In this document: piece by piece, positions 7,433 through 15,782 of the stretch | How the letters are laid out: each line of letters opens with the position of its first letter | Numbering within the stretch: position 1 is the first letter of the stretch | Source of the DNA: Mucilaginibacter rubeus | GTDB lineage: Bacteria; Bacteroidota; Bacteroidia; Sphingobacteriales; Sphingobacteriaceae | NCBI RefSeq assembly: GCF_014643835.1 | Contig: NZ_BMKD01000004.1 | Span: forward strand, 1-64,000 | Direction: 5' to 3' | DNA length: 64,000 nucleotides | The notes under the pieces: model-generated | The model's input: only the letters and a program-made list of their open reading frames with translations | Told to the model about the DNA's origin: nothing | The model's database searches: none | Program-made: the position numbers and the translations under genes

Positions 7433-8263
7433 CTACAAGCTGTAAAAAGCAGTTGCGTTCCCACCAAAAAACAATTCCTTTTCTGCAGCAGATAGTCTTT
7501 CGGCATACAGGTCCATTACCTCCATTGTTTTTTCATAGCCTCCAGCCAGCAAACATACCGGCCAGTCGGAACCAAACATTACCCGATTGATACCGAAAGC
7601 GTTGAATACAATATCGATATAAGGGATAAAATCAGCTGCGGGAGCGTGGTCCCAGTCCGCCTCGGTGAGCAGGGCCGATACCTTGCAGGATACATTGGGA
7701 TAGCTTGCCAGCTTTTCGATATCCTGTTTCCATCCATCAATTTTTCCGGCTTTGATGTATGGCTTGGCCATGTGGTCGAGCACAAACTTTTGATCCGGAA
7801 ATTCAGCTGCCAATTGCGCAGCATACGGCAAATGGTTAGGGAAGATGAGGATATCATAAGTATATCCGTGTTTGCCCAAAGCGGCGATGCCTTTTTTAAA
7901 TTGCGGATCAAGCATGTATTGCTCGTCGGGCTCCGACTGCAGAATATGCCGGAAGCCTTTAAGCTTTTCATATTTTTTGAAATGATGCAGGCGATCTTCA
8001 AGGTCACCGGCTTTCAAATCTATCCAGCCTACTACCCCTTTGATGAAGGGGTTAACGGATGCCAGATCTAACAGAAATTCTGTTTCCTTTTCCGACTGAT
8101 CGGCCTGAACGGCGACACTGCCATCCATGCCGTGTTTTTGCAGTACAGGTAACAGGTCTTCGGGATAAAAATCCCGCCCTATTACCTGCATGTCTTCAGT
8201 GATCCAGCTGTCCCTTACCGGGTTGTATTGCCAGAAATGCTGATGTGCATCAATTTTTAGCAT
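7433..8263 (-). CDS. L-fuconolactone hydrolase (amidohydrolase family)
   Basis: A 276-residue cytosolic TIM-barrel enzyme of the amidohydrolase-2 family. DAHQHFW at the N-terminus (metal-ligand HxH), LDHMAKP about residue 167, and FGSDWPVC about residue 235 are the family signatures. Related enzymes hydrolyse sugar-acid lactones such as L-fucono-1,5-lactone and L-rhamnonolactone. Its place as last gene of a fucosidase-containing operon, overlapping the upstream hydrolase gene by 14 nt, argues for L-fuconolactone. L-rhamnono- or galactonolactone activity cannot be excluded by sequence alone. Confidence 0.83.
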   Translation of the reverse strand: MLKIDAHQHFWQYNPVRDSWITEDMQVIGRDFYPEDLLPVLQKHGMDGSVAVQADQSEKETEFLLDLASVNPFIKGVVGWIDLKAGDLEDRLHHFKKYEKLKGFRHILQSEPDEQYMLDPQFKKGIAALGKHGYTYDILIFPNHLPYAAQLAAEFPDQKFVLDHMAKPYIKAGKIDGWKQDIEKLASYPNVSCKVSALLTEADWDHAPAADFIPYIDIVFNAFGINRVMFGSDWPVCLLAGGYEKTMEVMDLYAERLSAAEKELFFGGNATAFYSL

Positions 8264-9101
8264 AAGCTATCAGGTTTTGTTTTGATTCGCCAAGGCCTTC
8301 AATACCTAATTCTACCACGTCGCCTGCTTTTAAGTAGATCGGCGGCTTCATCCCTAAGCCAACCCCTGCAGGTGTACCTGTCGAGATAATATCGCCCGGC
8401 AGCAGGGTCATGAACTGGCTGGTGTATGAGATCAGGTGCGGCAGGTTAAATATAAAGTTTGAGGTAGTACCGTCCTGCATGGTTTCGCCGTTAACTTTTA
8501 GCCACAGTCGCAGGTTATGCGGATCAGCAATTTCATCAGGTGTAGCTAAAAACGGGCCAAGCGGCGCGAAGGTATCACAGCCTTTACCCTTATCCCAGGT
8601 ACCATTACGCTCCAGTTGAAATTCACGCTCGCTTACGTCATTGTGCAGTACGTAACCGGCAACGTAGTCCATAGCCTCGGCTTCTTCCACATACGATGCT
8701 TTTTTGCCGATAACCACAGCAAGTTCCACTTCCCAATCGGTTTTAACCGAGTTTTTAGGGATCATGATATCATCAAACGGACCAACAATAGCGGTGGTTG
8801 CTTTCATAAAGATCACCGGCTCGGGCGGCAGCGGTGCATTGGTTTCTTTAGCGTGATCGGCATAGTTAAGGCCAATACAAACCAGTTTTGAAGGGCGCAC
8901 GATAGGACTTCCTAAGCGTACATCATCGGCAACTTCGGGCAGTAAGTTATCTTTTATAAAATCAGCAAGGCGGCTAAGTCCGTCAGTTTCAAAAAACTGT
9001 TCGGTGTAATCTTCGCCAAAGGCCGATACATCATATCTTTTATCGTTTTGTATAATTCCCGGCTTCTCTTTCCCAATCTCGCCAAATCGTATAAGTTTCA
9101 T
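8250..9101 (-). CDS. Fumarylacetoacetate-hydrolase-family enzyme, likely 2,4-diketo-3-deoxy-L-fuconate hydrolase
   Basis: A 283-residue cytosolic protein with the FAH C-terminal fold. CIGLNYADHAKETN is the entry motif, DWEVELAVVIG and HNDVSER carry the acidic metal ligands, and LPGDIISTGTPAGVG closes the active site. In the non-phosphorylating L-fucose route this family cleaves 2,4-diketo-3-deoxy-L-fuconate to pyruvate and L-lactate. It overlaps the lactonase gene (14 nt) and follows a fucosidase gene by 12 bp, so it is clearly in the same operon. Automated annotation might call it ureidoglycolate lyase; the context does not support that. Confidence 0.85.
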   Translation of the reverse strand: MKLIRFGEIGKEKPGIIQNDKRYDVSAFGEDYTEQFFETDGLSRLADFIKDNLLPEVADDVRLGSPIVRPSKLVCIGLNYADHAKETNAPLPPEPVIFMKATTAIVGPFDDIMIPKNSVKTDWEVELAVVIGKKASYVEEAEAMDYVAGYVLHNDVSEREFQLERNGTWDKGKGCDTFAPLGPFLATPDEIADPHNLRLWLKVNGETMQDGTTSNFIFNLPHLISYTSQFMTLLPGDIISTGTPAGVGLGMKPPIYLKAGDVVELGIEGLGESKQNLIAYAKN

Positions 9102-9113
9102 ATTGTCGTTGTA

Positions 9114-10403
9114 TTAGTTTGTTATCAGTTTAATAATTGTATCGTTAGGGTCGGTTGCCACGCCGCTAAGATATACAAACACGCCCTCGGTTTGTTGTTT
9201 AAATTTCACCGTGCTGCCATCGGCCAGTAATGCTGCTTTAGTTACTTTGCCTTTTAATTGCGGAATGAAAACGTAGGGTTGTTGCGGTGCGGTCATCACA
9301 TGCACATACAGGTTTTTATCTTTTTGGGTGATTACTCCCCAGGGCTGTGCCGGGATACCGCTGCCTCGGGTACCATAAATAGCTTCCCCGTTTTTTTGTA
9401 CCCAGGCGCCTACAACAGCCAGTGTATCGGTAAATTCAGGCTGAATTTTTCCGTTAGGCATCGGGCCTATGTTCAATAAAAAGTTTGCATTTAAACCGGC
9501 TGCGTTCACCAAATAATGGATTATGCGTTTTGATGATTTAAAGCTCCTGTCGGTAATGTTAAAGCCCCAACTGTTGTTGATGGTTTCGCAGGTTTCCAAA
9601 GGTAATGCACCTATTTTTGATTTACCGCTGAAGCCGGTTGTATTGGCTCCGGGCAGGTCTTTCTCAAACATCTGGAAATCCTCGCCTTCTTTAGGTTCAA
9701 GGTGATGGTTGTTGCCTACCAGTATGGCGGGGTTCAGTTTATGGATCAATCCGTAGATCTCGTCATAATGCCAGTTAACATCACGCTCCCAGTGGCCGTC
9801 AAACCAAATGCCTTTAACGCCGGGGTATTTGGTAATGAGCTCCGTAAGCTGCGCTTTCATGAAATTGATGTAGCTGTCCCAGTCGCCATTTGCGGGTTTG
9901 CCGTCAACTATCGGACTGCCATAAGCATAATCCTTGCGGCCCCAATCCAACAGCGAATAATAAAAATGCAGTTCGATGCCTTCTTTAACACATTCCTGCG
10001 CCAGCTCCATCAGCGGGTCTTTGTGGTATGGCGTAGCATCAACAATATTGTACGGCGATGCTTTAGTACCAAACATGCTGAACCCATCATGATGGCGCGA
10101 GGTAACGGTGATATACTTCATACCCGCTTTTTTGGCAAACATCACCCAGTCGTGGGCGTTAAAAGCCTGCGGATTAAAGAAATCGGCCAGGCGTTTATAG
10201 CTATCATAAGGGATATGCTTTTCATTCATCACCCACTCGCCCGCGCCAAGCTCACTGTAAATACCCCAGTGAATAAACAGGCCGAACTTCATATCCTGGA
10301 AATTTTGCCTTGCAGCAAGGTTGTCGGCCGTTGGCGTGTAGGTTTGAGCACCCGCGCGTACGGCGCCAAGCAACATACCCATTAATAATAGCTTTTTAAT
10401 CAT
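9114..10403 (-). CDS. Secreted alpha-L-fucosidase, GH29 (first of two)
   Basis: A 429-residue exported enzyme: signal peptide 1-19 ending RAGAQ, then the GH29 barrel. GLFIHWGIYS, TSRHHDGFSMF and GIWFDGHW are hallmark motifs; D202 in WFDG is the predicted nucleophile. The C-terminal 90 residues form the usual beta-sandwich. It releases terminal L-fucose from glycans, presumably in the periplasm or at the surface, feeding the catabolic enzymes encoded around it. Spacing to both neighbours is 12 bp. It is only distantly similar to the second fucosidase in this operon, so linkage preferences may differ. Confidence 0.92.
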   Translation of the reverse strand: MIKKLLLMGMLLGAVRAGAQTYTPTADNLAARQNFQDMKFGLFIHWGIYSELGAGEWVMNEKHIPYDSYKRLADFFNPQAFNAHDWVMFAKKAGMKYITVTSRHHDGFSMFGTKASPYNIVDATPYHKDPLMELAQECVKEGIELHFYYSLLDWGRKDYAYGSPIVDGKPANGDWDSYINFMKAQLTELITKYPGVKGIWFDGHWERDVNWHYDEIYGLIHKLNPAILVGNNHHLEPKEGEDFQMFEKDLPGANTTGFSGKSKIGALPLETCETINNSWGFNITDRSFKSSKRIIHYLVNAAGLNANFLLNIGPMPNGKIQPEFTDTLAVVGAWVQKNGEAIYGTRGSGIPAQPWGVITQKDKNLYVHVMTAPQQPYVFIPQLKGKVTKAALLADGSTVKFKQQTEGVFVYLSGVATDPNDTIIKLITN

Positions 10404-10415
10404 ATCAAGTCAGGT

Positions 10416-11180
10416 TTAATTGTTCAGGGTGATAAAGCCGCCATCGATAGGGTAATCGGTACCGGTAATAAATCCGGCCTCATCCGAACACAGGTATAGC
10501 GCCAAAGCTGCTATTTCTTCAGGTTTGCCCATCCTGCCTATCGGCTGGCTTTTTGAGAGCTTTTCGAAGATCTCATCCTCCTTGCCGGCGTAGTTTTTGG
10601 CGATAAAGCCATCCACAAAAGGTGTATGCACCCTTGCCGGCGAGATACAGTTGCAACGGATGTTATCATGCAGAAAGTCGCGCGCTACCGATAAAGTCAT
10701 GGCATGGATGGCGCCTTTGCTCATGGAGTAAGCAAACCTGTCGGTAATACCAACGCTGGCCGCTATGGAAGCCGTGTTGAGGATCACGCCGCCGCCATTG
10801 GCTTTCATTGCCGGGAGGGCCGCGTAAAGGCAGTTGTAAGCGCCTTTAACATTCACGTTAAACACGCGCTCAAAATCTTCGGTGCTGGTATTATCTGCCC
10901 TGCCAATATGCGCTATGCCTGCGTTATTGATCAAGATATCTATCTTACCTATTTTGGTAAAAGTATCAACCACTTGTTGCTGGTTGCTAACATCACACGC
11001 ATAGCCGGTTGCTTTGCCACCTGCCGAAGTTATTTCAGTTACGGTATCGGCTGCCGCCTGGTCATTTAATTCGATGATATGAACTTCGGCACCCTGCTGT
11101 GCAAATAACACGGCCATAGCTTTGCCTATGCCGCTGCCGCCACCGGTTACAATTACTGATTTATTGGTTAGTTTGAACAT
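10416..11180 (-). CDS. SDR dehydrogenase of the L-fucose pathway
   Basis: A 254-residue short-chain dehydrogenase. TGGGSGIG (residues 12-19) binds NAD(P), NNAG is present, and YSMSK supplies the catalytic Tyr and Lys with an upstream TASIA Ser. IELND after the second strand, with an acidic residue at its end, suggests NAD+ preference. The pathway needs two oxidations, L-fucose to the lactone and 2-keto-3-deoxy-L-fuconate to the diketo acid. This is the only dehydrogenase in the cluster, and I cannot tell which step it serves. It starts a block of four tightly spaced genes after a 376-bp repeat-filled gap. Confidence 0.85.
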   Translation of the reverse strand: MFKLTNKSVIVTGGGSGIGKAMAVLFAQQGAEVHIIELNDQAAADTVTEITSAGGKATGYACDVSNQQQVVDTFTKIGKIDILINNAGIAHIGRADNTSTEDFERVFNVNVKGAYNCLYAALPAMKANGGGVILNTASIAASVGITDRFAYSMSKGAIHAMTLSVARDFLHDNIRCNCISPARVHTPFVDGFIAKNYAGKEDEIFEKLSKSQPIGRMGKPEEIAALALYLCSDEAGFITGTDYPIDGGFITLNN

Positions 11181-11556
11181 AAGTATGGGCCGGGCCCCCT
11201 CTAAATCTCCCCCTAAAGGGGAGACTTTTTTGTTTTTATGGTTATTATTAATTTATCTCTCAATTCCGTTGTTGGTATTGTCACCAACAACTTTTTTCAA
11301 TTCCCTCCCTCGGGAGGGGTGCGGTTGGACTATGCGGTGGCAGGGAGGGGTTTATACACCATGCTTGCCGATTAAGCATATCGAAGAAACCCCTCCCTAC
11401 ACCCTCCCCGAGGGAGGGAATCGCACGAGCCCCGGCTTTTATTGATGTTATAACGACACTCTCCTCTTCGCCGTTGTTGGTGTTGTCACCTACAACTTTA
11501 TGCCTCCACGCAAATCGAAAGTTCTCCCCCCTTCGGGGAGGGTTGGGTGGGGCTGC
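11181..11556. other. 376-bp gap inside the fucose operon, filled by repeats
   Basis: Holds a partial CCCCTAAAGGGG hairpin (about 11206-11222), the palindromic copy C (11300-11426), short GTTGGT...ACCAAC palindromes on both sides (near 11270 and 11465) and a CCCCCTTCGGGGAGGG hairpin (about 11525-11540). No gene is visible. The folds could lower expression of the downstream half of the operon or stabilise mRNA ends. Confidence 0.6.
11300..11426. repeat. Palindromic intergenic repeat, CCCTCCC type (copy C)
   Basis: Arms at 11301-11318 and 11403-11420 pair apart from one inserted base. Inner sequence GGTGGCAGGGAGGGGTTTA matches copy B at 7.26 kb exactly, while the loop region differs. This is the hallmark of an evolving stem with a free loop. 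Confidence 0.82.
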
Positions 11557-13218
11557 CTATAACGACACTCCTCTTTTCCACGGAATAAAATCATCCTGGC
11601 CAAGTTTTACCGATTTTGGTTCTGCTTCGCCGCTGGCTACTTTTATCACGTAATCCAGGATCCGCTCGCCGGCCTGGTGAATGGTCTCAGAACCTTCAAT
11701 AATGGTACCGCAGTTAATATCTATAATATCGGGCATGCGCTCAAACATGGCCGTATTGGTTGATAGTTTGATGACCGGGGTAACCGGGTTGCCTGTAGGC
11801 GTACCCAAACCGGTGGTGAACAATACGATATTTGCGCCTGCACCTACTTCGGCAGTGGTGCTTTCCACATCGCTGCCGGGGGTACATAGTAAATTCAAAC
11901 CCGGTTTGGTTACTTTTTCCGGGTAGTCCAATACCGCTGTTACTGGTGAAGTGCCACCCTTTTTCGCCGCACCGGCCGATTTGATAGCATCAGTGATCAA
12001 TCCATCGCGGATATTACCCGGCGATGGGTTAGCATAAAAGCCCGACCCATCCGCCTCTGCACGTGCATTATAAGTAGTCATGAGGTGCATGAAACGGTTA
12101 GCGGTTTCAACATCGATACAACGGTCGCTCAGTTCCTGCTCCACACCGCAAAGCTCAGGGAACTCTGAAAGGATCACCGAACCGCCCATGGTAACCAGCA
12201 GATCGGATAAATAACCCAATGCCGGGTTAGCCGAAATGCCCGAAAAACCATCCGAACCACCGCATTCCAAACCAACACATAGTTTTGACAATGGTGCCGG
12301 CTGACGGGTTGTTTCATTGGCTTTGACCAAACCGGCGAAAGTTTGCTTCAACGCTTGTTTTAACAATTCGCTTTCGGTACCTACTTTTTGTTGTTCCAAT
12401 ACAACCAGCGGCTTATTGAAATTAGCATCGCGTTTGGCAATTTCATTTTGCAAAATGCTTACCTGCGCATGCTGGCAGCCTAAGCTTAATATGGTTGCCC
12501 CGGCCACGTTGGGATGGGTAATGTAGCCTGCTATCAATCCGCAAAGGGTATCTGAATCTTCGCGGGTGCCGCCGCAACCCATACTGTGACTCAAAAATTT
12601 AATACCGTCGATATTTTTGAACAAGCGTTTAGAGTTTGGCTTATCCTCGGATGCCTGGATATCGGCATTCAAAATTTCCTCAACAGATTTACCAGCCTGG
12701 TAAAGTTCCATCAACTGCTCCACATCGCCCTCGTAGCTTTTGGCTTTTTTATAGCCCAGCTTATCAACCAGTGCTTCCTTTAATACATTGATATTCCTGT
12801 TTTCGCAAAAAACCATCGGTACCACAATCCAGTAGTTACCTGTACCTACCGAACCATCGGCACGGTGGTAGCCCATAAAGGTTTTGCCTTCAAAGTTAGC
12901 CGTATCAGGCTGGTGCCATTGTAGTTTGCGCTCGCCAAGGTGAAATCCTTCGGCTGCGTGGTGTACATTTTCGGTAGTTAACAAACCACCCTGCGGTATG
13001 ACGGCCGAGGCTTTGCCTACCAGTACGCCGTACATGTAAATTTCCTTGCCTACCGGCAGTTCGTTAATGGCGAATTTATGCTTTGCTGCTACTTTATCTA
13101 CCAGTGTAAAAGTCTGTCCATCAAACGTGATAACGGTTCCCTGCGGCAGGTCCTGTAAGGCTACCAGTACGTTATCATGCGGATGGATCCTTAAATATGT
13201 TTCCTTTTGTGTTGACAT
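11557..13218 (-). CDS. UxaA-family dehydratase, likely L-fuconate dehydratase
   Basis: A 553-residue cytosolic enzyme from an ATG at 13218; an in-frame earlier Met at 13290 adds 24 basic residues outside the family and would run into the upstream gene. An N-terminal SAF domain (about 1-95) precedes the altronate/galactarate dehydratase core with HSMGCGGTREDSD, LGCQHAQ, LECGGSDGFSG and LSEFPELCGVEQEL, motifs that bind iron. UxaA normally dehydrates D-altronate. The surrounding genes make L-fuconate the better substrate guess. The usual enolase-superfamily L-fuconate dehydratase is absent from the cluster. Confidence 0.82.
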   Translation of the reverse strand: MSTQKETYLRIHPHDNVLVALQDLPQGTVITFDGQTFTLVDKVAAKHKFAINELPVGKEIYMYGVLVGKASAVIPQGGLLTTENVHHAAEGFHLGERKLQWHQPDTANFEGKTFMGYHRADGSVGTGNYWIVVPMVFCENRNINVLKEALVDKLGYKKAKSYEGDVEQLMELYQAGKSVEEILNADIQASEDKPNSKRLFKNIDGIKFLSHSMGCGGTREDSDTLCGLIAGYITHPNVAGATILSLGCQHAQVSILQNEIAKRDANFNKPLVVLEQQKVGTESELLKQALKQTFAGLVKANETTRQPAPLSKLCVGLECGGSDGFSGISANPALGYLSDLLVTMGGSVILSEFPELCGVEQELSDRCIDVETANRFMHLMTTYNARAEADGSGFYANPSPGNIRDGLITDAIKSAGAAKKGGTSPVTAVLDYPEKVTKPGLNLLCTPGSDVESTTAEVGAGANIVLFTTGLGTPTGNPVTPVIKLSTNTAMFERMPDIIDINCGTIIEGSETIHQAGERILDYVIKVASGEAEPKSVKLGQDDFIPWKRGVSL

Positions 13219-13267
13219 TATTTGTATATGATCGGTCCTTTTTTTAGTAAGGACAATATTTTTTTGC

Positions 13268-14620
13268 TTATTGCTGAAGCGTAAGTTCAATTACCGGAAT
13301 TTCATACGGCGGCCTTTGTGCGGGGAGCGTTAACTCCAGGTCGTCACCGCTGCCATCCTTATATAAAAGCTCCGAGCTGTCATTTAAAAACTGCGCGTAT
13401 TTAATCTTGCCTTTGTAGCCGGGCAATACCAGTTTGCCTTGCGGATAGTTAAACAAATGTATATACAGTTTACCGGCGGCTTTGTTATAAGTAAGCTTGG
13501 TTCCCTCGGGTATTTTATAAGTATCAGAAGCAAACGTACAATTGTATACCGATTTGCTGTTGGCGTGCATCCAATAAGCCAGGCTATCCAGCGCGCGGGT
13601 AGCACGATAGTCAAACTCGCCGCGGGCGGTTGGCCCTACGTTCAGGATCAGGTTACCGCCATTGCTTACCGAAGTAATTAACAGGTCGAGCAATTGACGA
13701 TGGGTTTTCCAGGTATTTTCATCGCGGTAGTACCCCCATGAACCCGAAAAGGTTTGGCAGGTTTCCCAGGTTTTGCCGCGGTATTTAGCTAACTCGGCGG
13801 TGCTTACCTGTTCAGGGGTTTCAAAATCGGCGCCGTCTTTATACTCTTCCAGGTTAAGGCGATTATCTACAATGATGCCTGGCTGTAACTTCCTGATCAG
13901 CTTTAGTAATTCAACTGATCCCCAATCGTCTTTACCTTTACCATGCCCATCTTTGCGCGGGAATGAAAAATCAAGCCAAAGGATATCGATTTTACCGTAT
14001 TTGGTTAGTAGTTCGGTGATCTGATCGCGCATGTACTGGCGGTATTTGGCCATATCACGCCCTTTGTTCAGCTTAGCGTATGATGCATCACTTTTATCGG
14101 CAGGTGACTGCGGATGATGCTCATCTATTATATAATCGGGATGGTGCCAGTCTAACAGTGAATAATAAAAACCCACTTTTAAACCCTGTGCCCTGAAAGC
14201 GTTCACATATTCACGTACCAGGTCGCGTTTGGCTTTGGTATTGGGAGCTTTATAATCGGTAAATTTTGAATCGAACAGGCAAAATCCTTCGTGGTGCTTG
14301 GTGGTCAGCACAGCATATTTCATCCCTGCCGCTTTGGCCTGCTTTGCCCATTTCTGCGGATCAAAAAGATCAGGGTTAAACTGGTCGAAATATTTCTGGT
14401 AACCTGCATTATCAATTTTTTCGTTATGCTTTACCCATTCGTGACGGGCGGCCTGCGAGTACAGGCCCCAGTGAATGAACATGCCGAAGCGGTCGTCCTT
14501 CCACCATTCCATGCGTTTCTCTTTCTGGGCGTCGGTTTCGGTGCCTATCATTTTTTGTGCAAATACCGATGGGGCCATCAGCAATACAAACATCAACAGT
14601 AATTGTAGTTTCTTTAGCAT
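13268..14620 (-). CDS. Secreted alpha-L-fucosidase, GH29 (second)
   Basis: A 450-residue exported enzyme starting at the ATG at 14620, which opens a clear signal peptide (MLKKLQLLLMFVLLMAPSVF). A longer in-frame extension to 14725 would overlap the mutarotase gene and has no family match. GH29 motifs are GMFIHWGLYS, TTKHHEGFCLF and ILWLDFSFP with D217 as predicted nucleophile. It carries an insertion rich in charged residues near HPQSPADKSD that the first fucosidase lacks. The 11-bp spacing to the mutarotase gene places it second in the operon. Confidence 0.92.
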   Translation of the reverse strand: MLKKLQLLLMFVLLMAPSVFAQKMIGTETDAQKEKRMEWWKDDRFGMFIHWGLYSQAARHEWVKHNEKIDNAGYQKYFDQFNPDLFDPQKWAKQAKAAGMKYAVLTTKHHEGFCLFDSKFTDYKAPNTKAKRDLVREYVNAFRAQGLKVGFYYSLLDWHHPDYIIDEHHPQSPADKSDASYAKLNKGRDMAKYRQYMRDQITELLTKYGKIDILWLDFSFPRKDGHGKGKDDWGSVELLKLIRKLQPGIIVDNRLNLEEYKDGADFETPEQVSTAELAKYRGKTWETCQTFSGSWGYYRDENTWKTHRQLLDLLITSVSNGGNLILNVGPTARGEFDYRATRALDSLAYWMHANSKSVYNCTFASDTYKIPEGTKLTYNKAAGKLYIHLFNYPQGKLVLPGYKGKIKYAQFLNDSSELLYKDGSGDDLELTLPAQRPPYEIPVIELTLQQ

Positions 14621-14631
14621 AACTATTCTAT

Positions 14632-14964
14632 TTATAAGGAGAAAATTTTGTCCATTAAAACCCATTTTGCACCTGCGGGCGCATTTTTTACCGGCGACTG
14701 AAATCCCCACATCAAATCTTCCCATTCCTTTACTTTAGAGTTCGCCGCATCTAAAGCTGCCGATTTATCGAAACTGAAAGTATCATCAACCTCCATGATC
14801 ATGAACATGCGGGTATCAAAACGGTATATCTCCATTTTGGTGATTCCTTTGGCGATAATGCTGTCATGAATTTCGGGCCAAATAGCCTGGTGATATTTTT
14901 CGTATTCGGCAATGAGTGCCGCGTCATCTTTCAGATCGAGGGTTAAACAGTATCGCTTACTCAT
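14632..14964 (-). CDS. L-fucose/L-rhamnose mutarotase (RhaM-like)
   Basis: A 110-residue cytosolic protein of the L-rhamnose mutarotase family. EYEKYHQAIWPEIHDSI carries the conserved His and the WPE motif, and RMFMIMEV and WEDLMWGFQ match later conserved strands. These enzymes interconvert alpha and beta anomers of 6-deoxysugars; in non-phosphorylating fucose clusters the same fold acts on L-fucose before the dehydrogenase. It is the first gene of the operon, so a promoter should lie just upstream of 14964, though I cannot name a consensus one. Confidence 0.88.
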   Translation of the reverse strand: MSKRYCLTLDLKDDAALIAEYEKYHQAIWPEIHDSIIAKGITKMEIYRFDTRMFMIMEVDDTFSFDKSAALDAANSKVKEWEDLMWGFQSPVKNAPAGAKWVLMDKIFSL

Positions 14965-15057
14965 AGAATAGCTCTCAAAAAAGTTTATATCGGTAATACA
15001 AAGAAATAAGGTTTGCAGGTAAATAGTTATCGGGAATTAAACAAAATGTTCAACTAT

Positions 15058-15268
15058 TTTGGCATAGATCAGAACCATGATTTTCAGGATCTAAGGATTG
15101 TCATGATTTTTTCTGAACCGGGATTTTTAAGGAATCTATTAGATGGACAGGATTTTTGTCTGAACTGTTTTTTGAATTTGTTAAATGGACGGAATTTTAA
15201 ATAACCAGGGATATTTCGACTATTATCCCGGCAATCCTTAAATCCCGAAAATCACGGTTCAGAATCAA
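15058..15268. repeat. Interspersed 'ggattt..ggttcag' repeats (tandem degenerate copies)
   Basis: A stretch with alternating GAACC-GGGATTTT, ATGGACAGGATTTT, ATGGACGGAATTTT and a closing AATCCTTAAATCCCGAAAATC then GGTTCAGAATC. The same vocabulary occurs at 5.64, 6.92-7.00 and 61.8-61.9 kb. It separates the fucose operon from the next minus-strand gene. Confidence 0.6.
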
Positions 15269-15753
15269 TCAAAACCTAAATATTCCTTTTGGTGCACTTC
15301 TACCGAGCCGGAGATATTATCGTGATTAAGGAATATTACGATATGGAAAAAATCATTATCAAACAGATAGATATCGTTTTTAATATCAGAACCGTGGAGT
15401 TTCATGATCAGGCCCATGTGTTTTGCCTGGCCTATTAAATTAATGATGTGTTGCGGTGTAGAAGTGGCGTAGGTAACGGTGCGCAATATAGCCCCGCTGC
15501 TTAGCTTGCTGTTAACGCCTATTACAATAGTTTCTTCCTTATTATCCGGCCCTATCCTGTTCAGGTGCTCAATGCTGTTGCCATTAACATCCTGGAGATA
15601 CTGGCGCTTGAATTTTTTTCCGAGGGTAAGATAGTTGTGTGCTTCGGCGTTTGAAAGATTGGAGATATTTGCCAGATCATTAATGGTTATGCTTTGGGCG
15701 AACAACGTTGCGCCACAAAACAACAATAAGGCAATTAACAGGGTTCTCTTCAT
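15265..15753 (-). CDS. Exported protein of unknown function
   Basis: A 162-residue frame with a clean signal peptide (MKRTLLIALLLFCGATLFAQ). The mature part (about 142 residues) has no motif I can name. Mixed hydrophobic and polar strands such as ETIVIGVNSKLSSGAILRT and NDIYLFDNDFFHIVIFLN suggest a small alpha/beta fold. It sits 29 bp after the start-proximal end of nothing coding and just downstream of the penicillin-acylase gene on the same strand, so the two may be co-transcribed. Confidence 0.65.
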   Translation of the reverse strand: MKRTLLIALLLFCGATLFAQSITINDLANISNLSNAEAHNYLTLGKKFKRQYLQDVNGNSIEHLNRIGPDNKEETIVIGVNSKLSSGAILRTVTYATSTPQHIINLIGQAKHMGLIMKLHGSDIKNDIYLFDNDFFHIVIFLNHDNISGSVEVHQKEYLGFD

Positions 15754-15782
15754 TTTTTAACTTACCAAATATACTTTTTATA

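Noticed and set aside
9702-10385. Long plus-strand open frame of 227 codons opposite a GH29 gene
   Set aside because: It is the antisense shadow of a conserved fucosidase and has no family features.
11557-13218. Annotation of the UxaA-like gene as hexuronate altronate dehydratase
   Set aside because: No uronate isomerase, altronate reductase or KDG kinase genes are nearby; all neighbours point to L-fucose.
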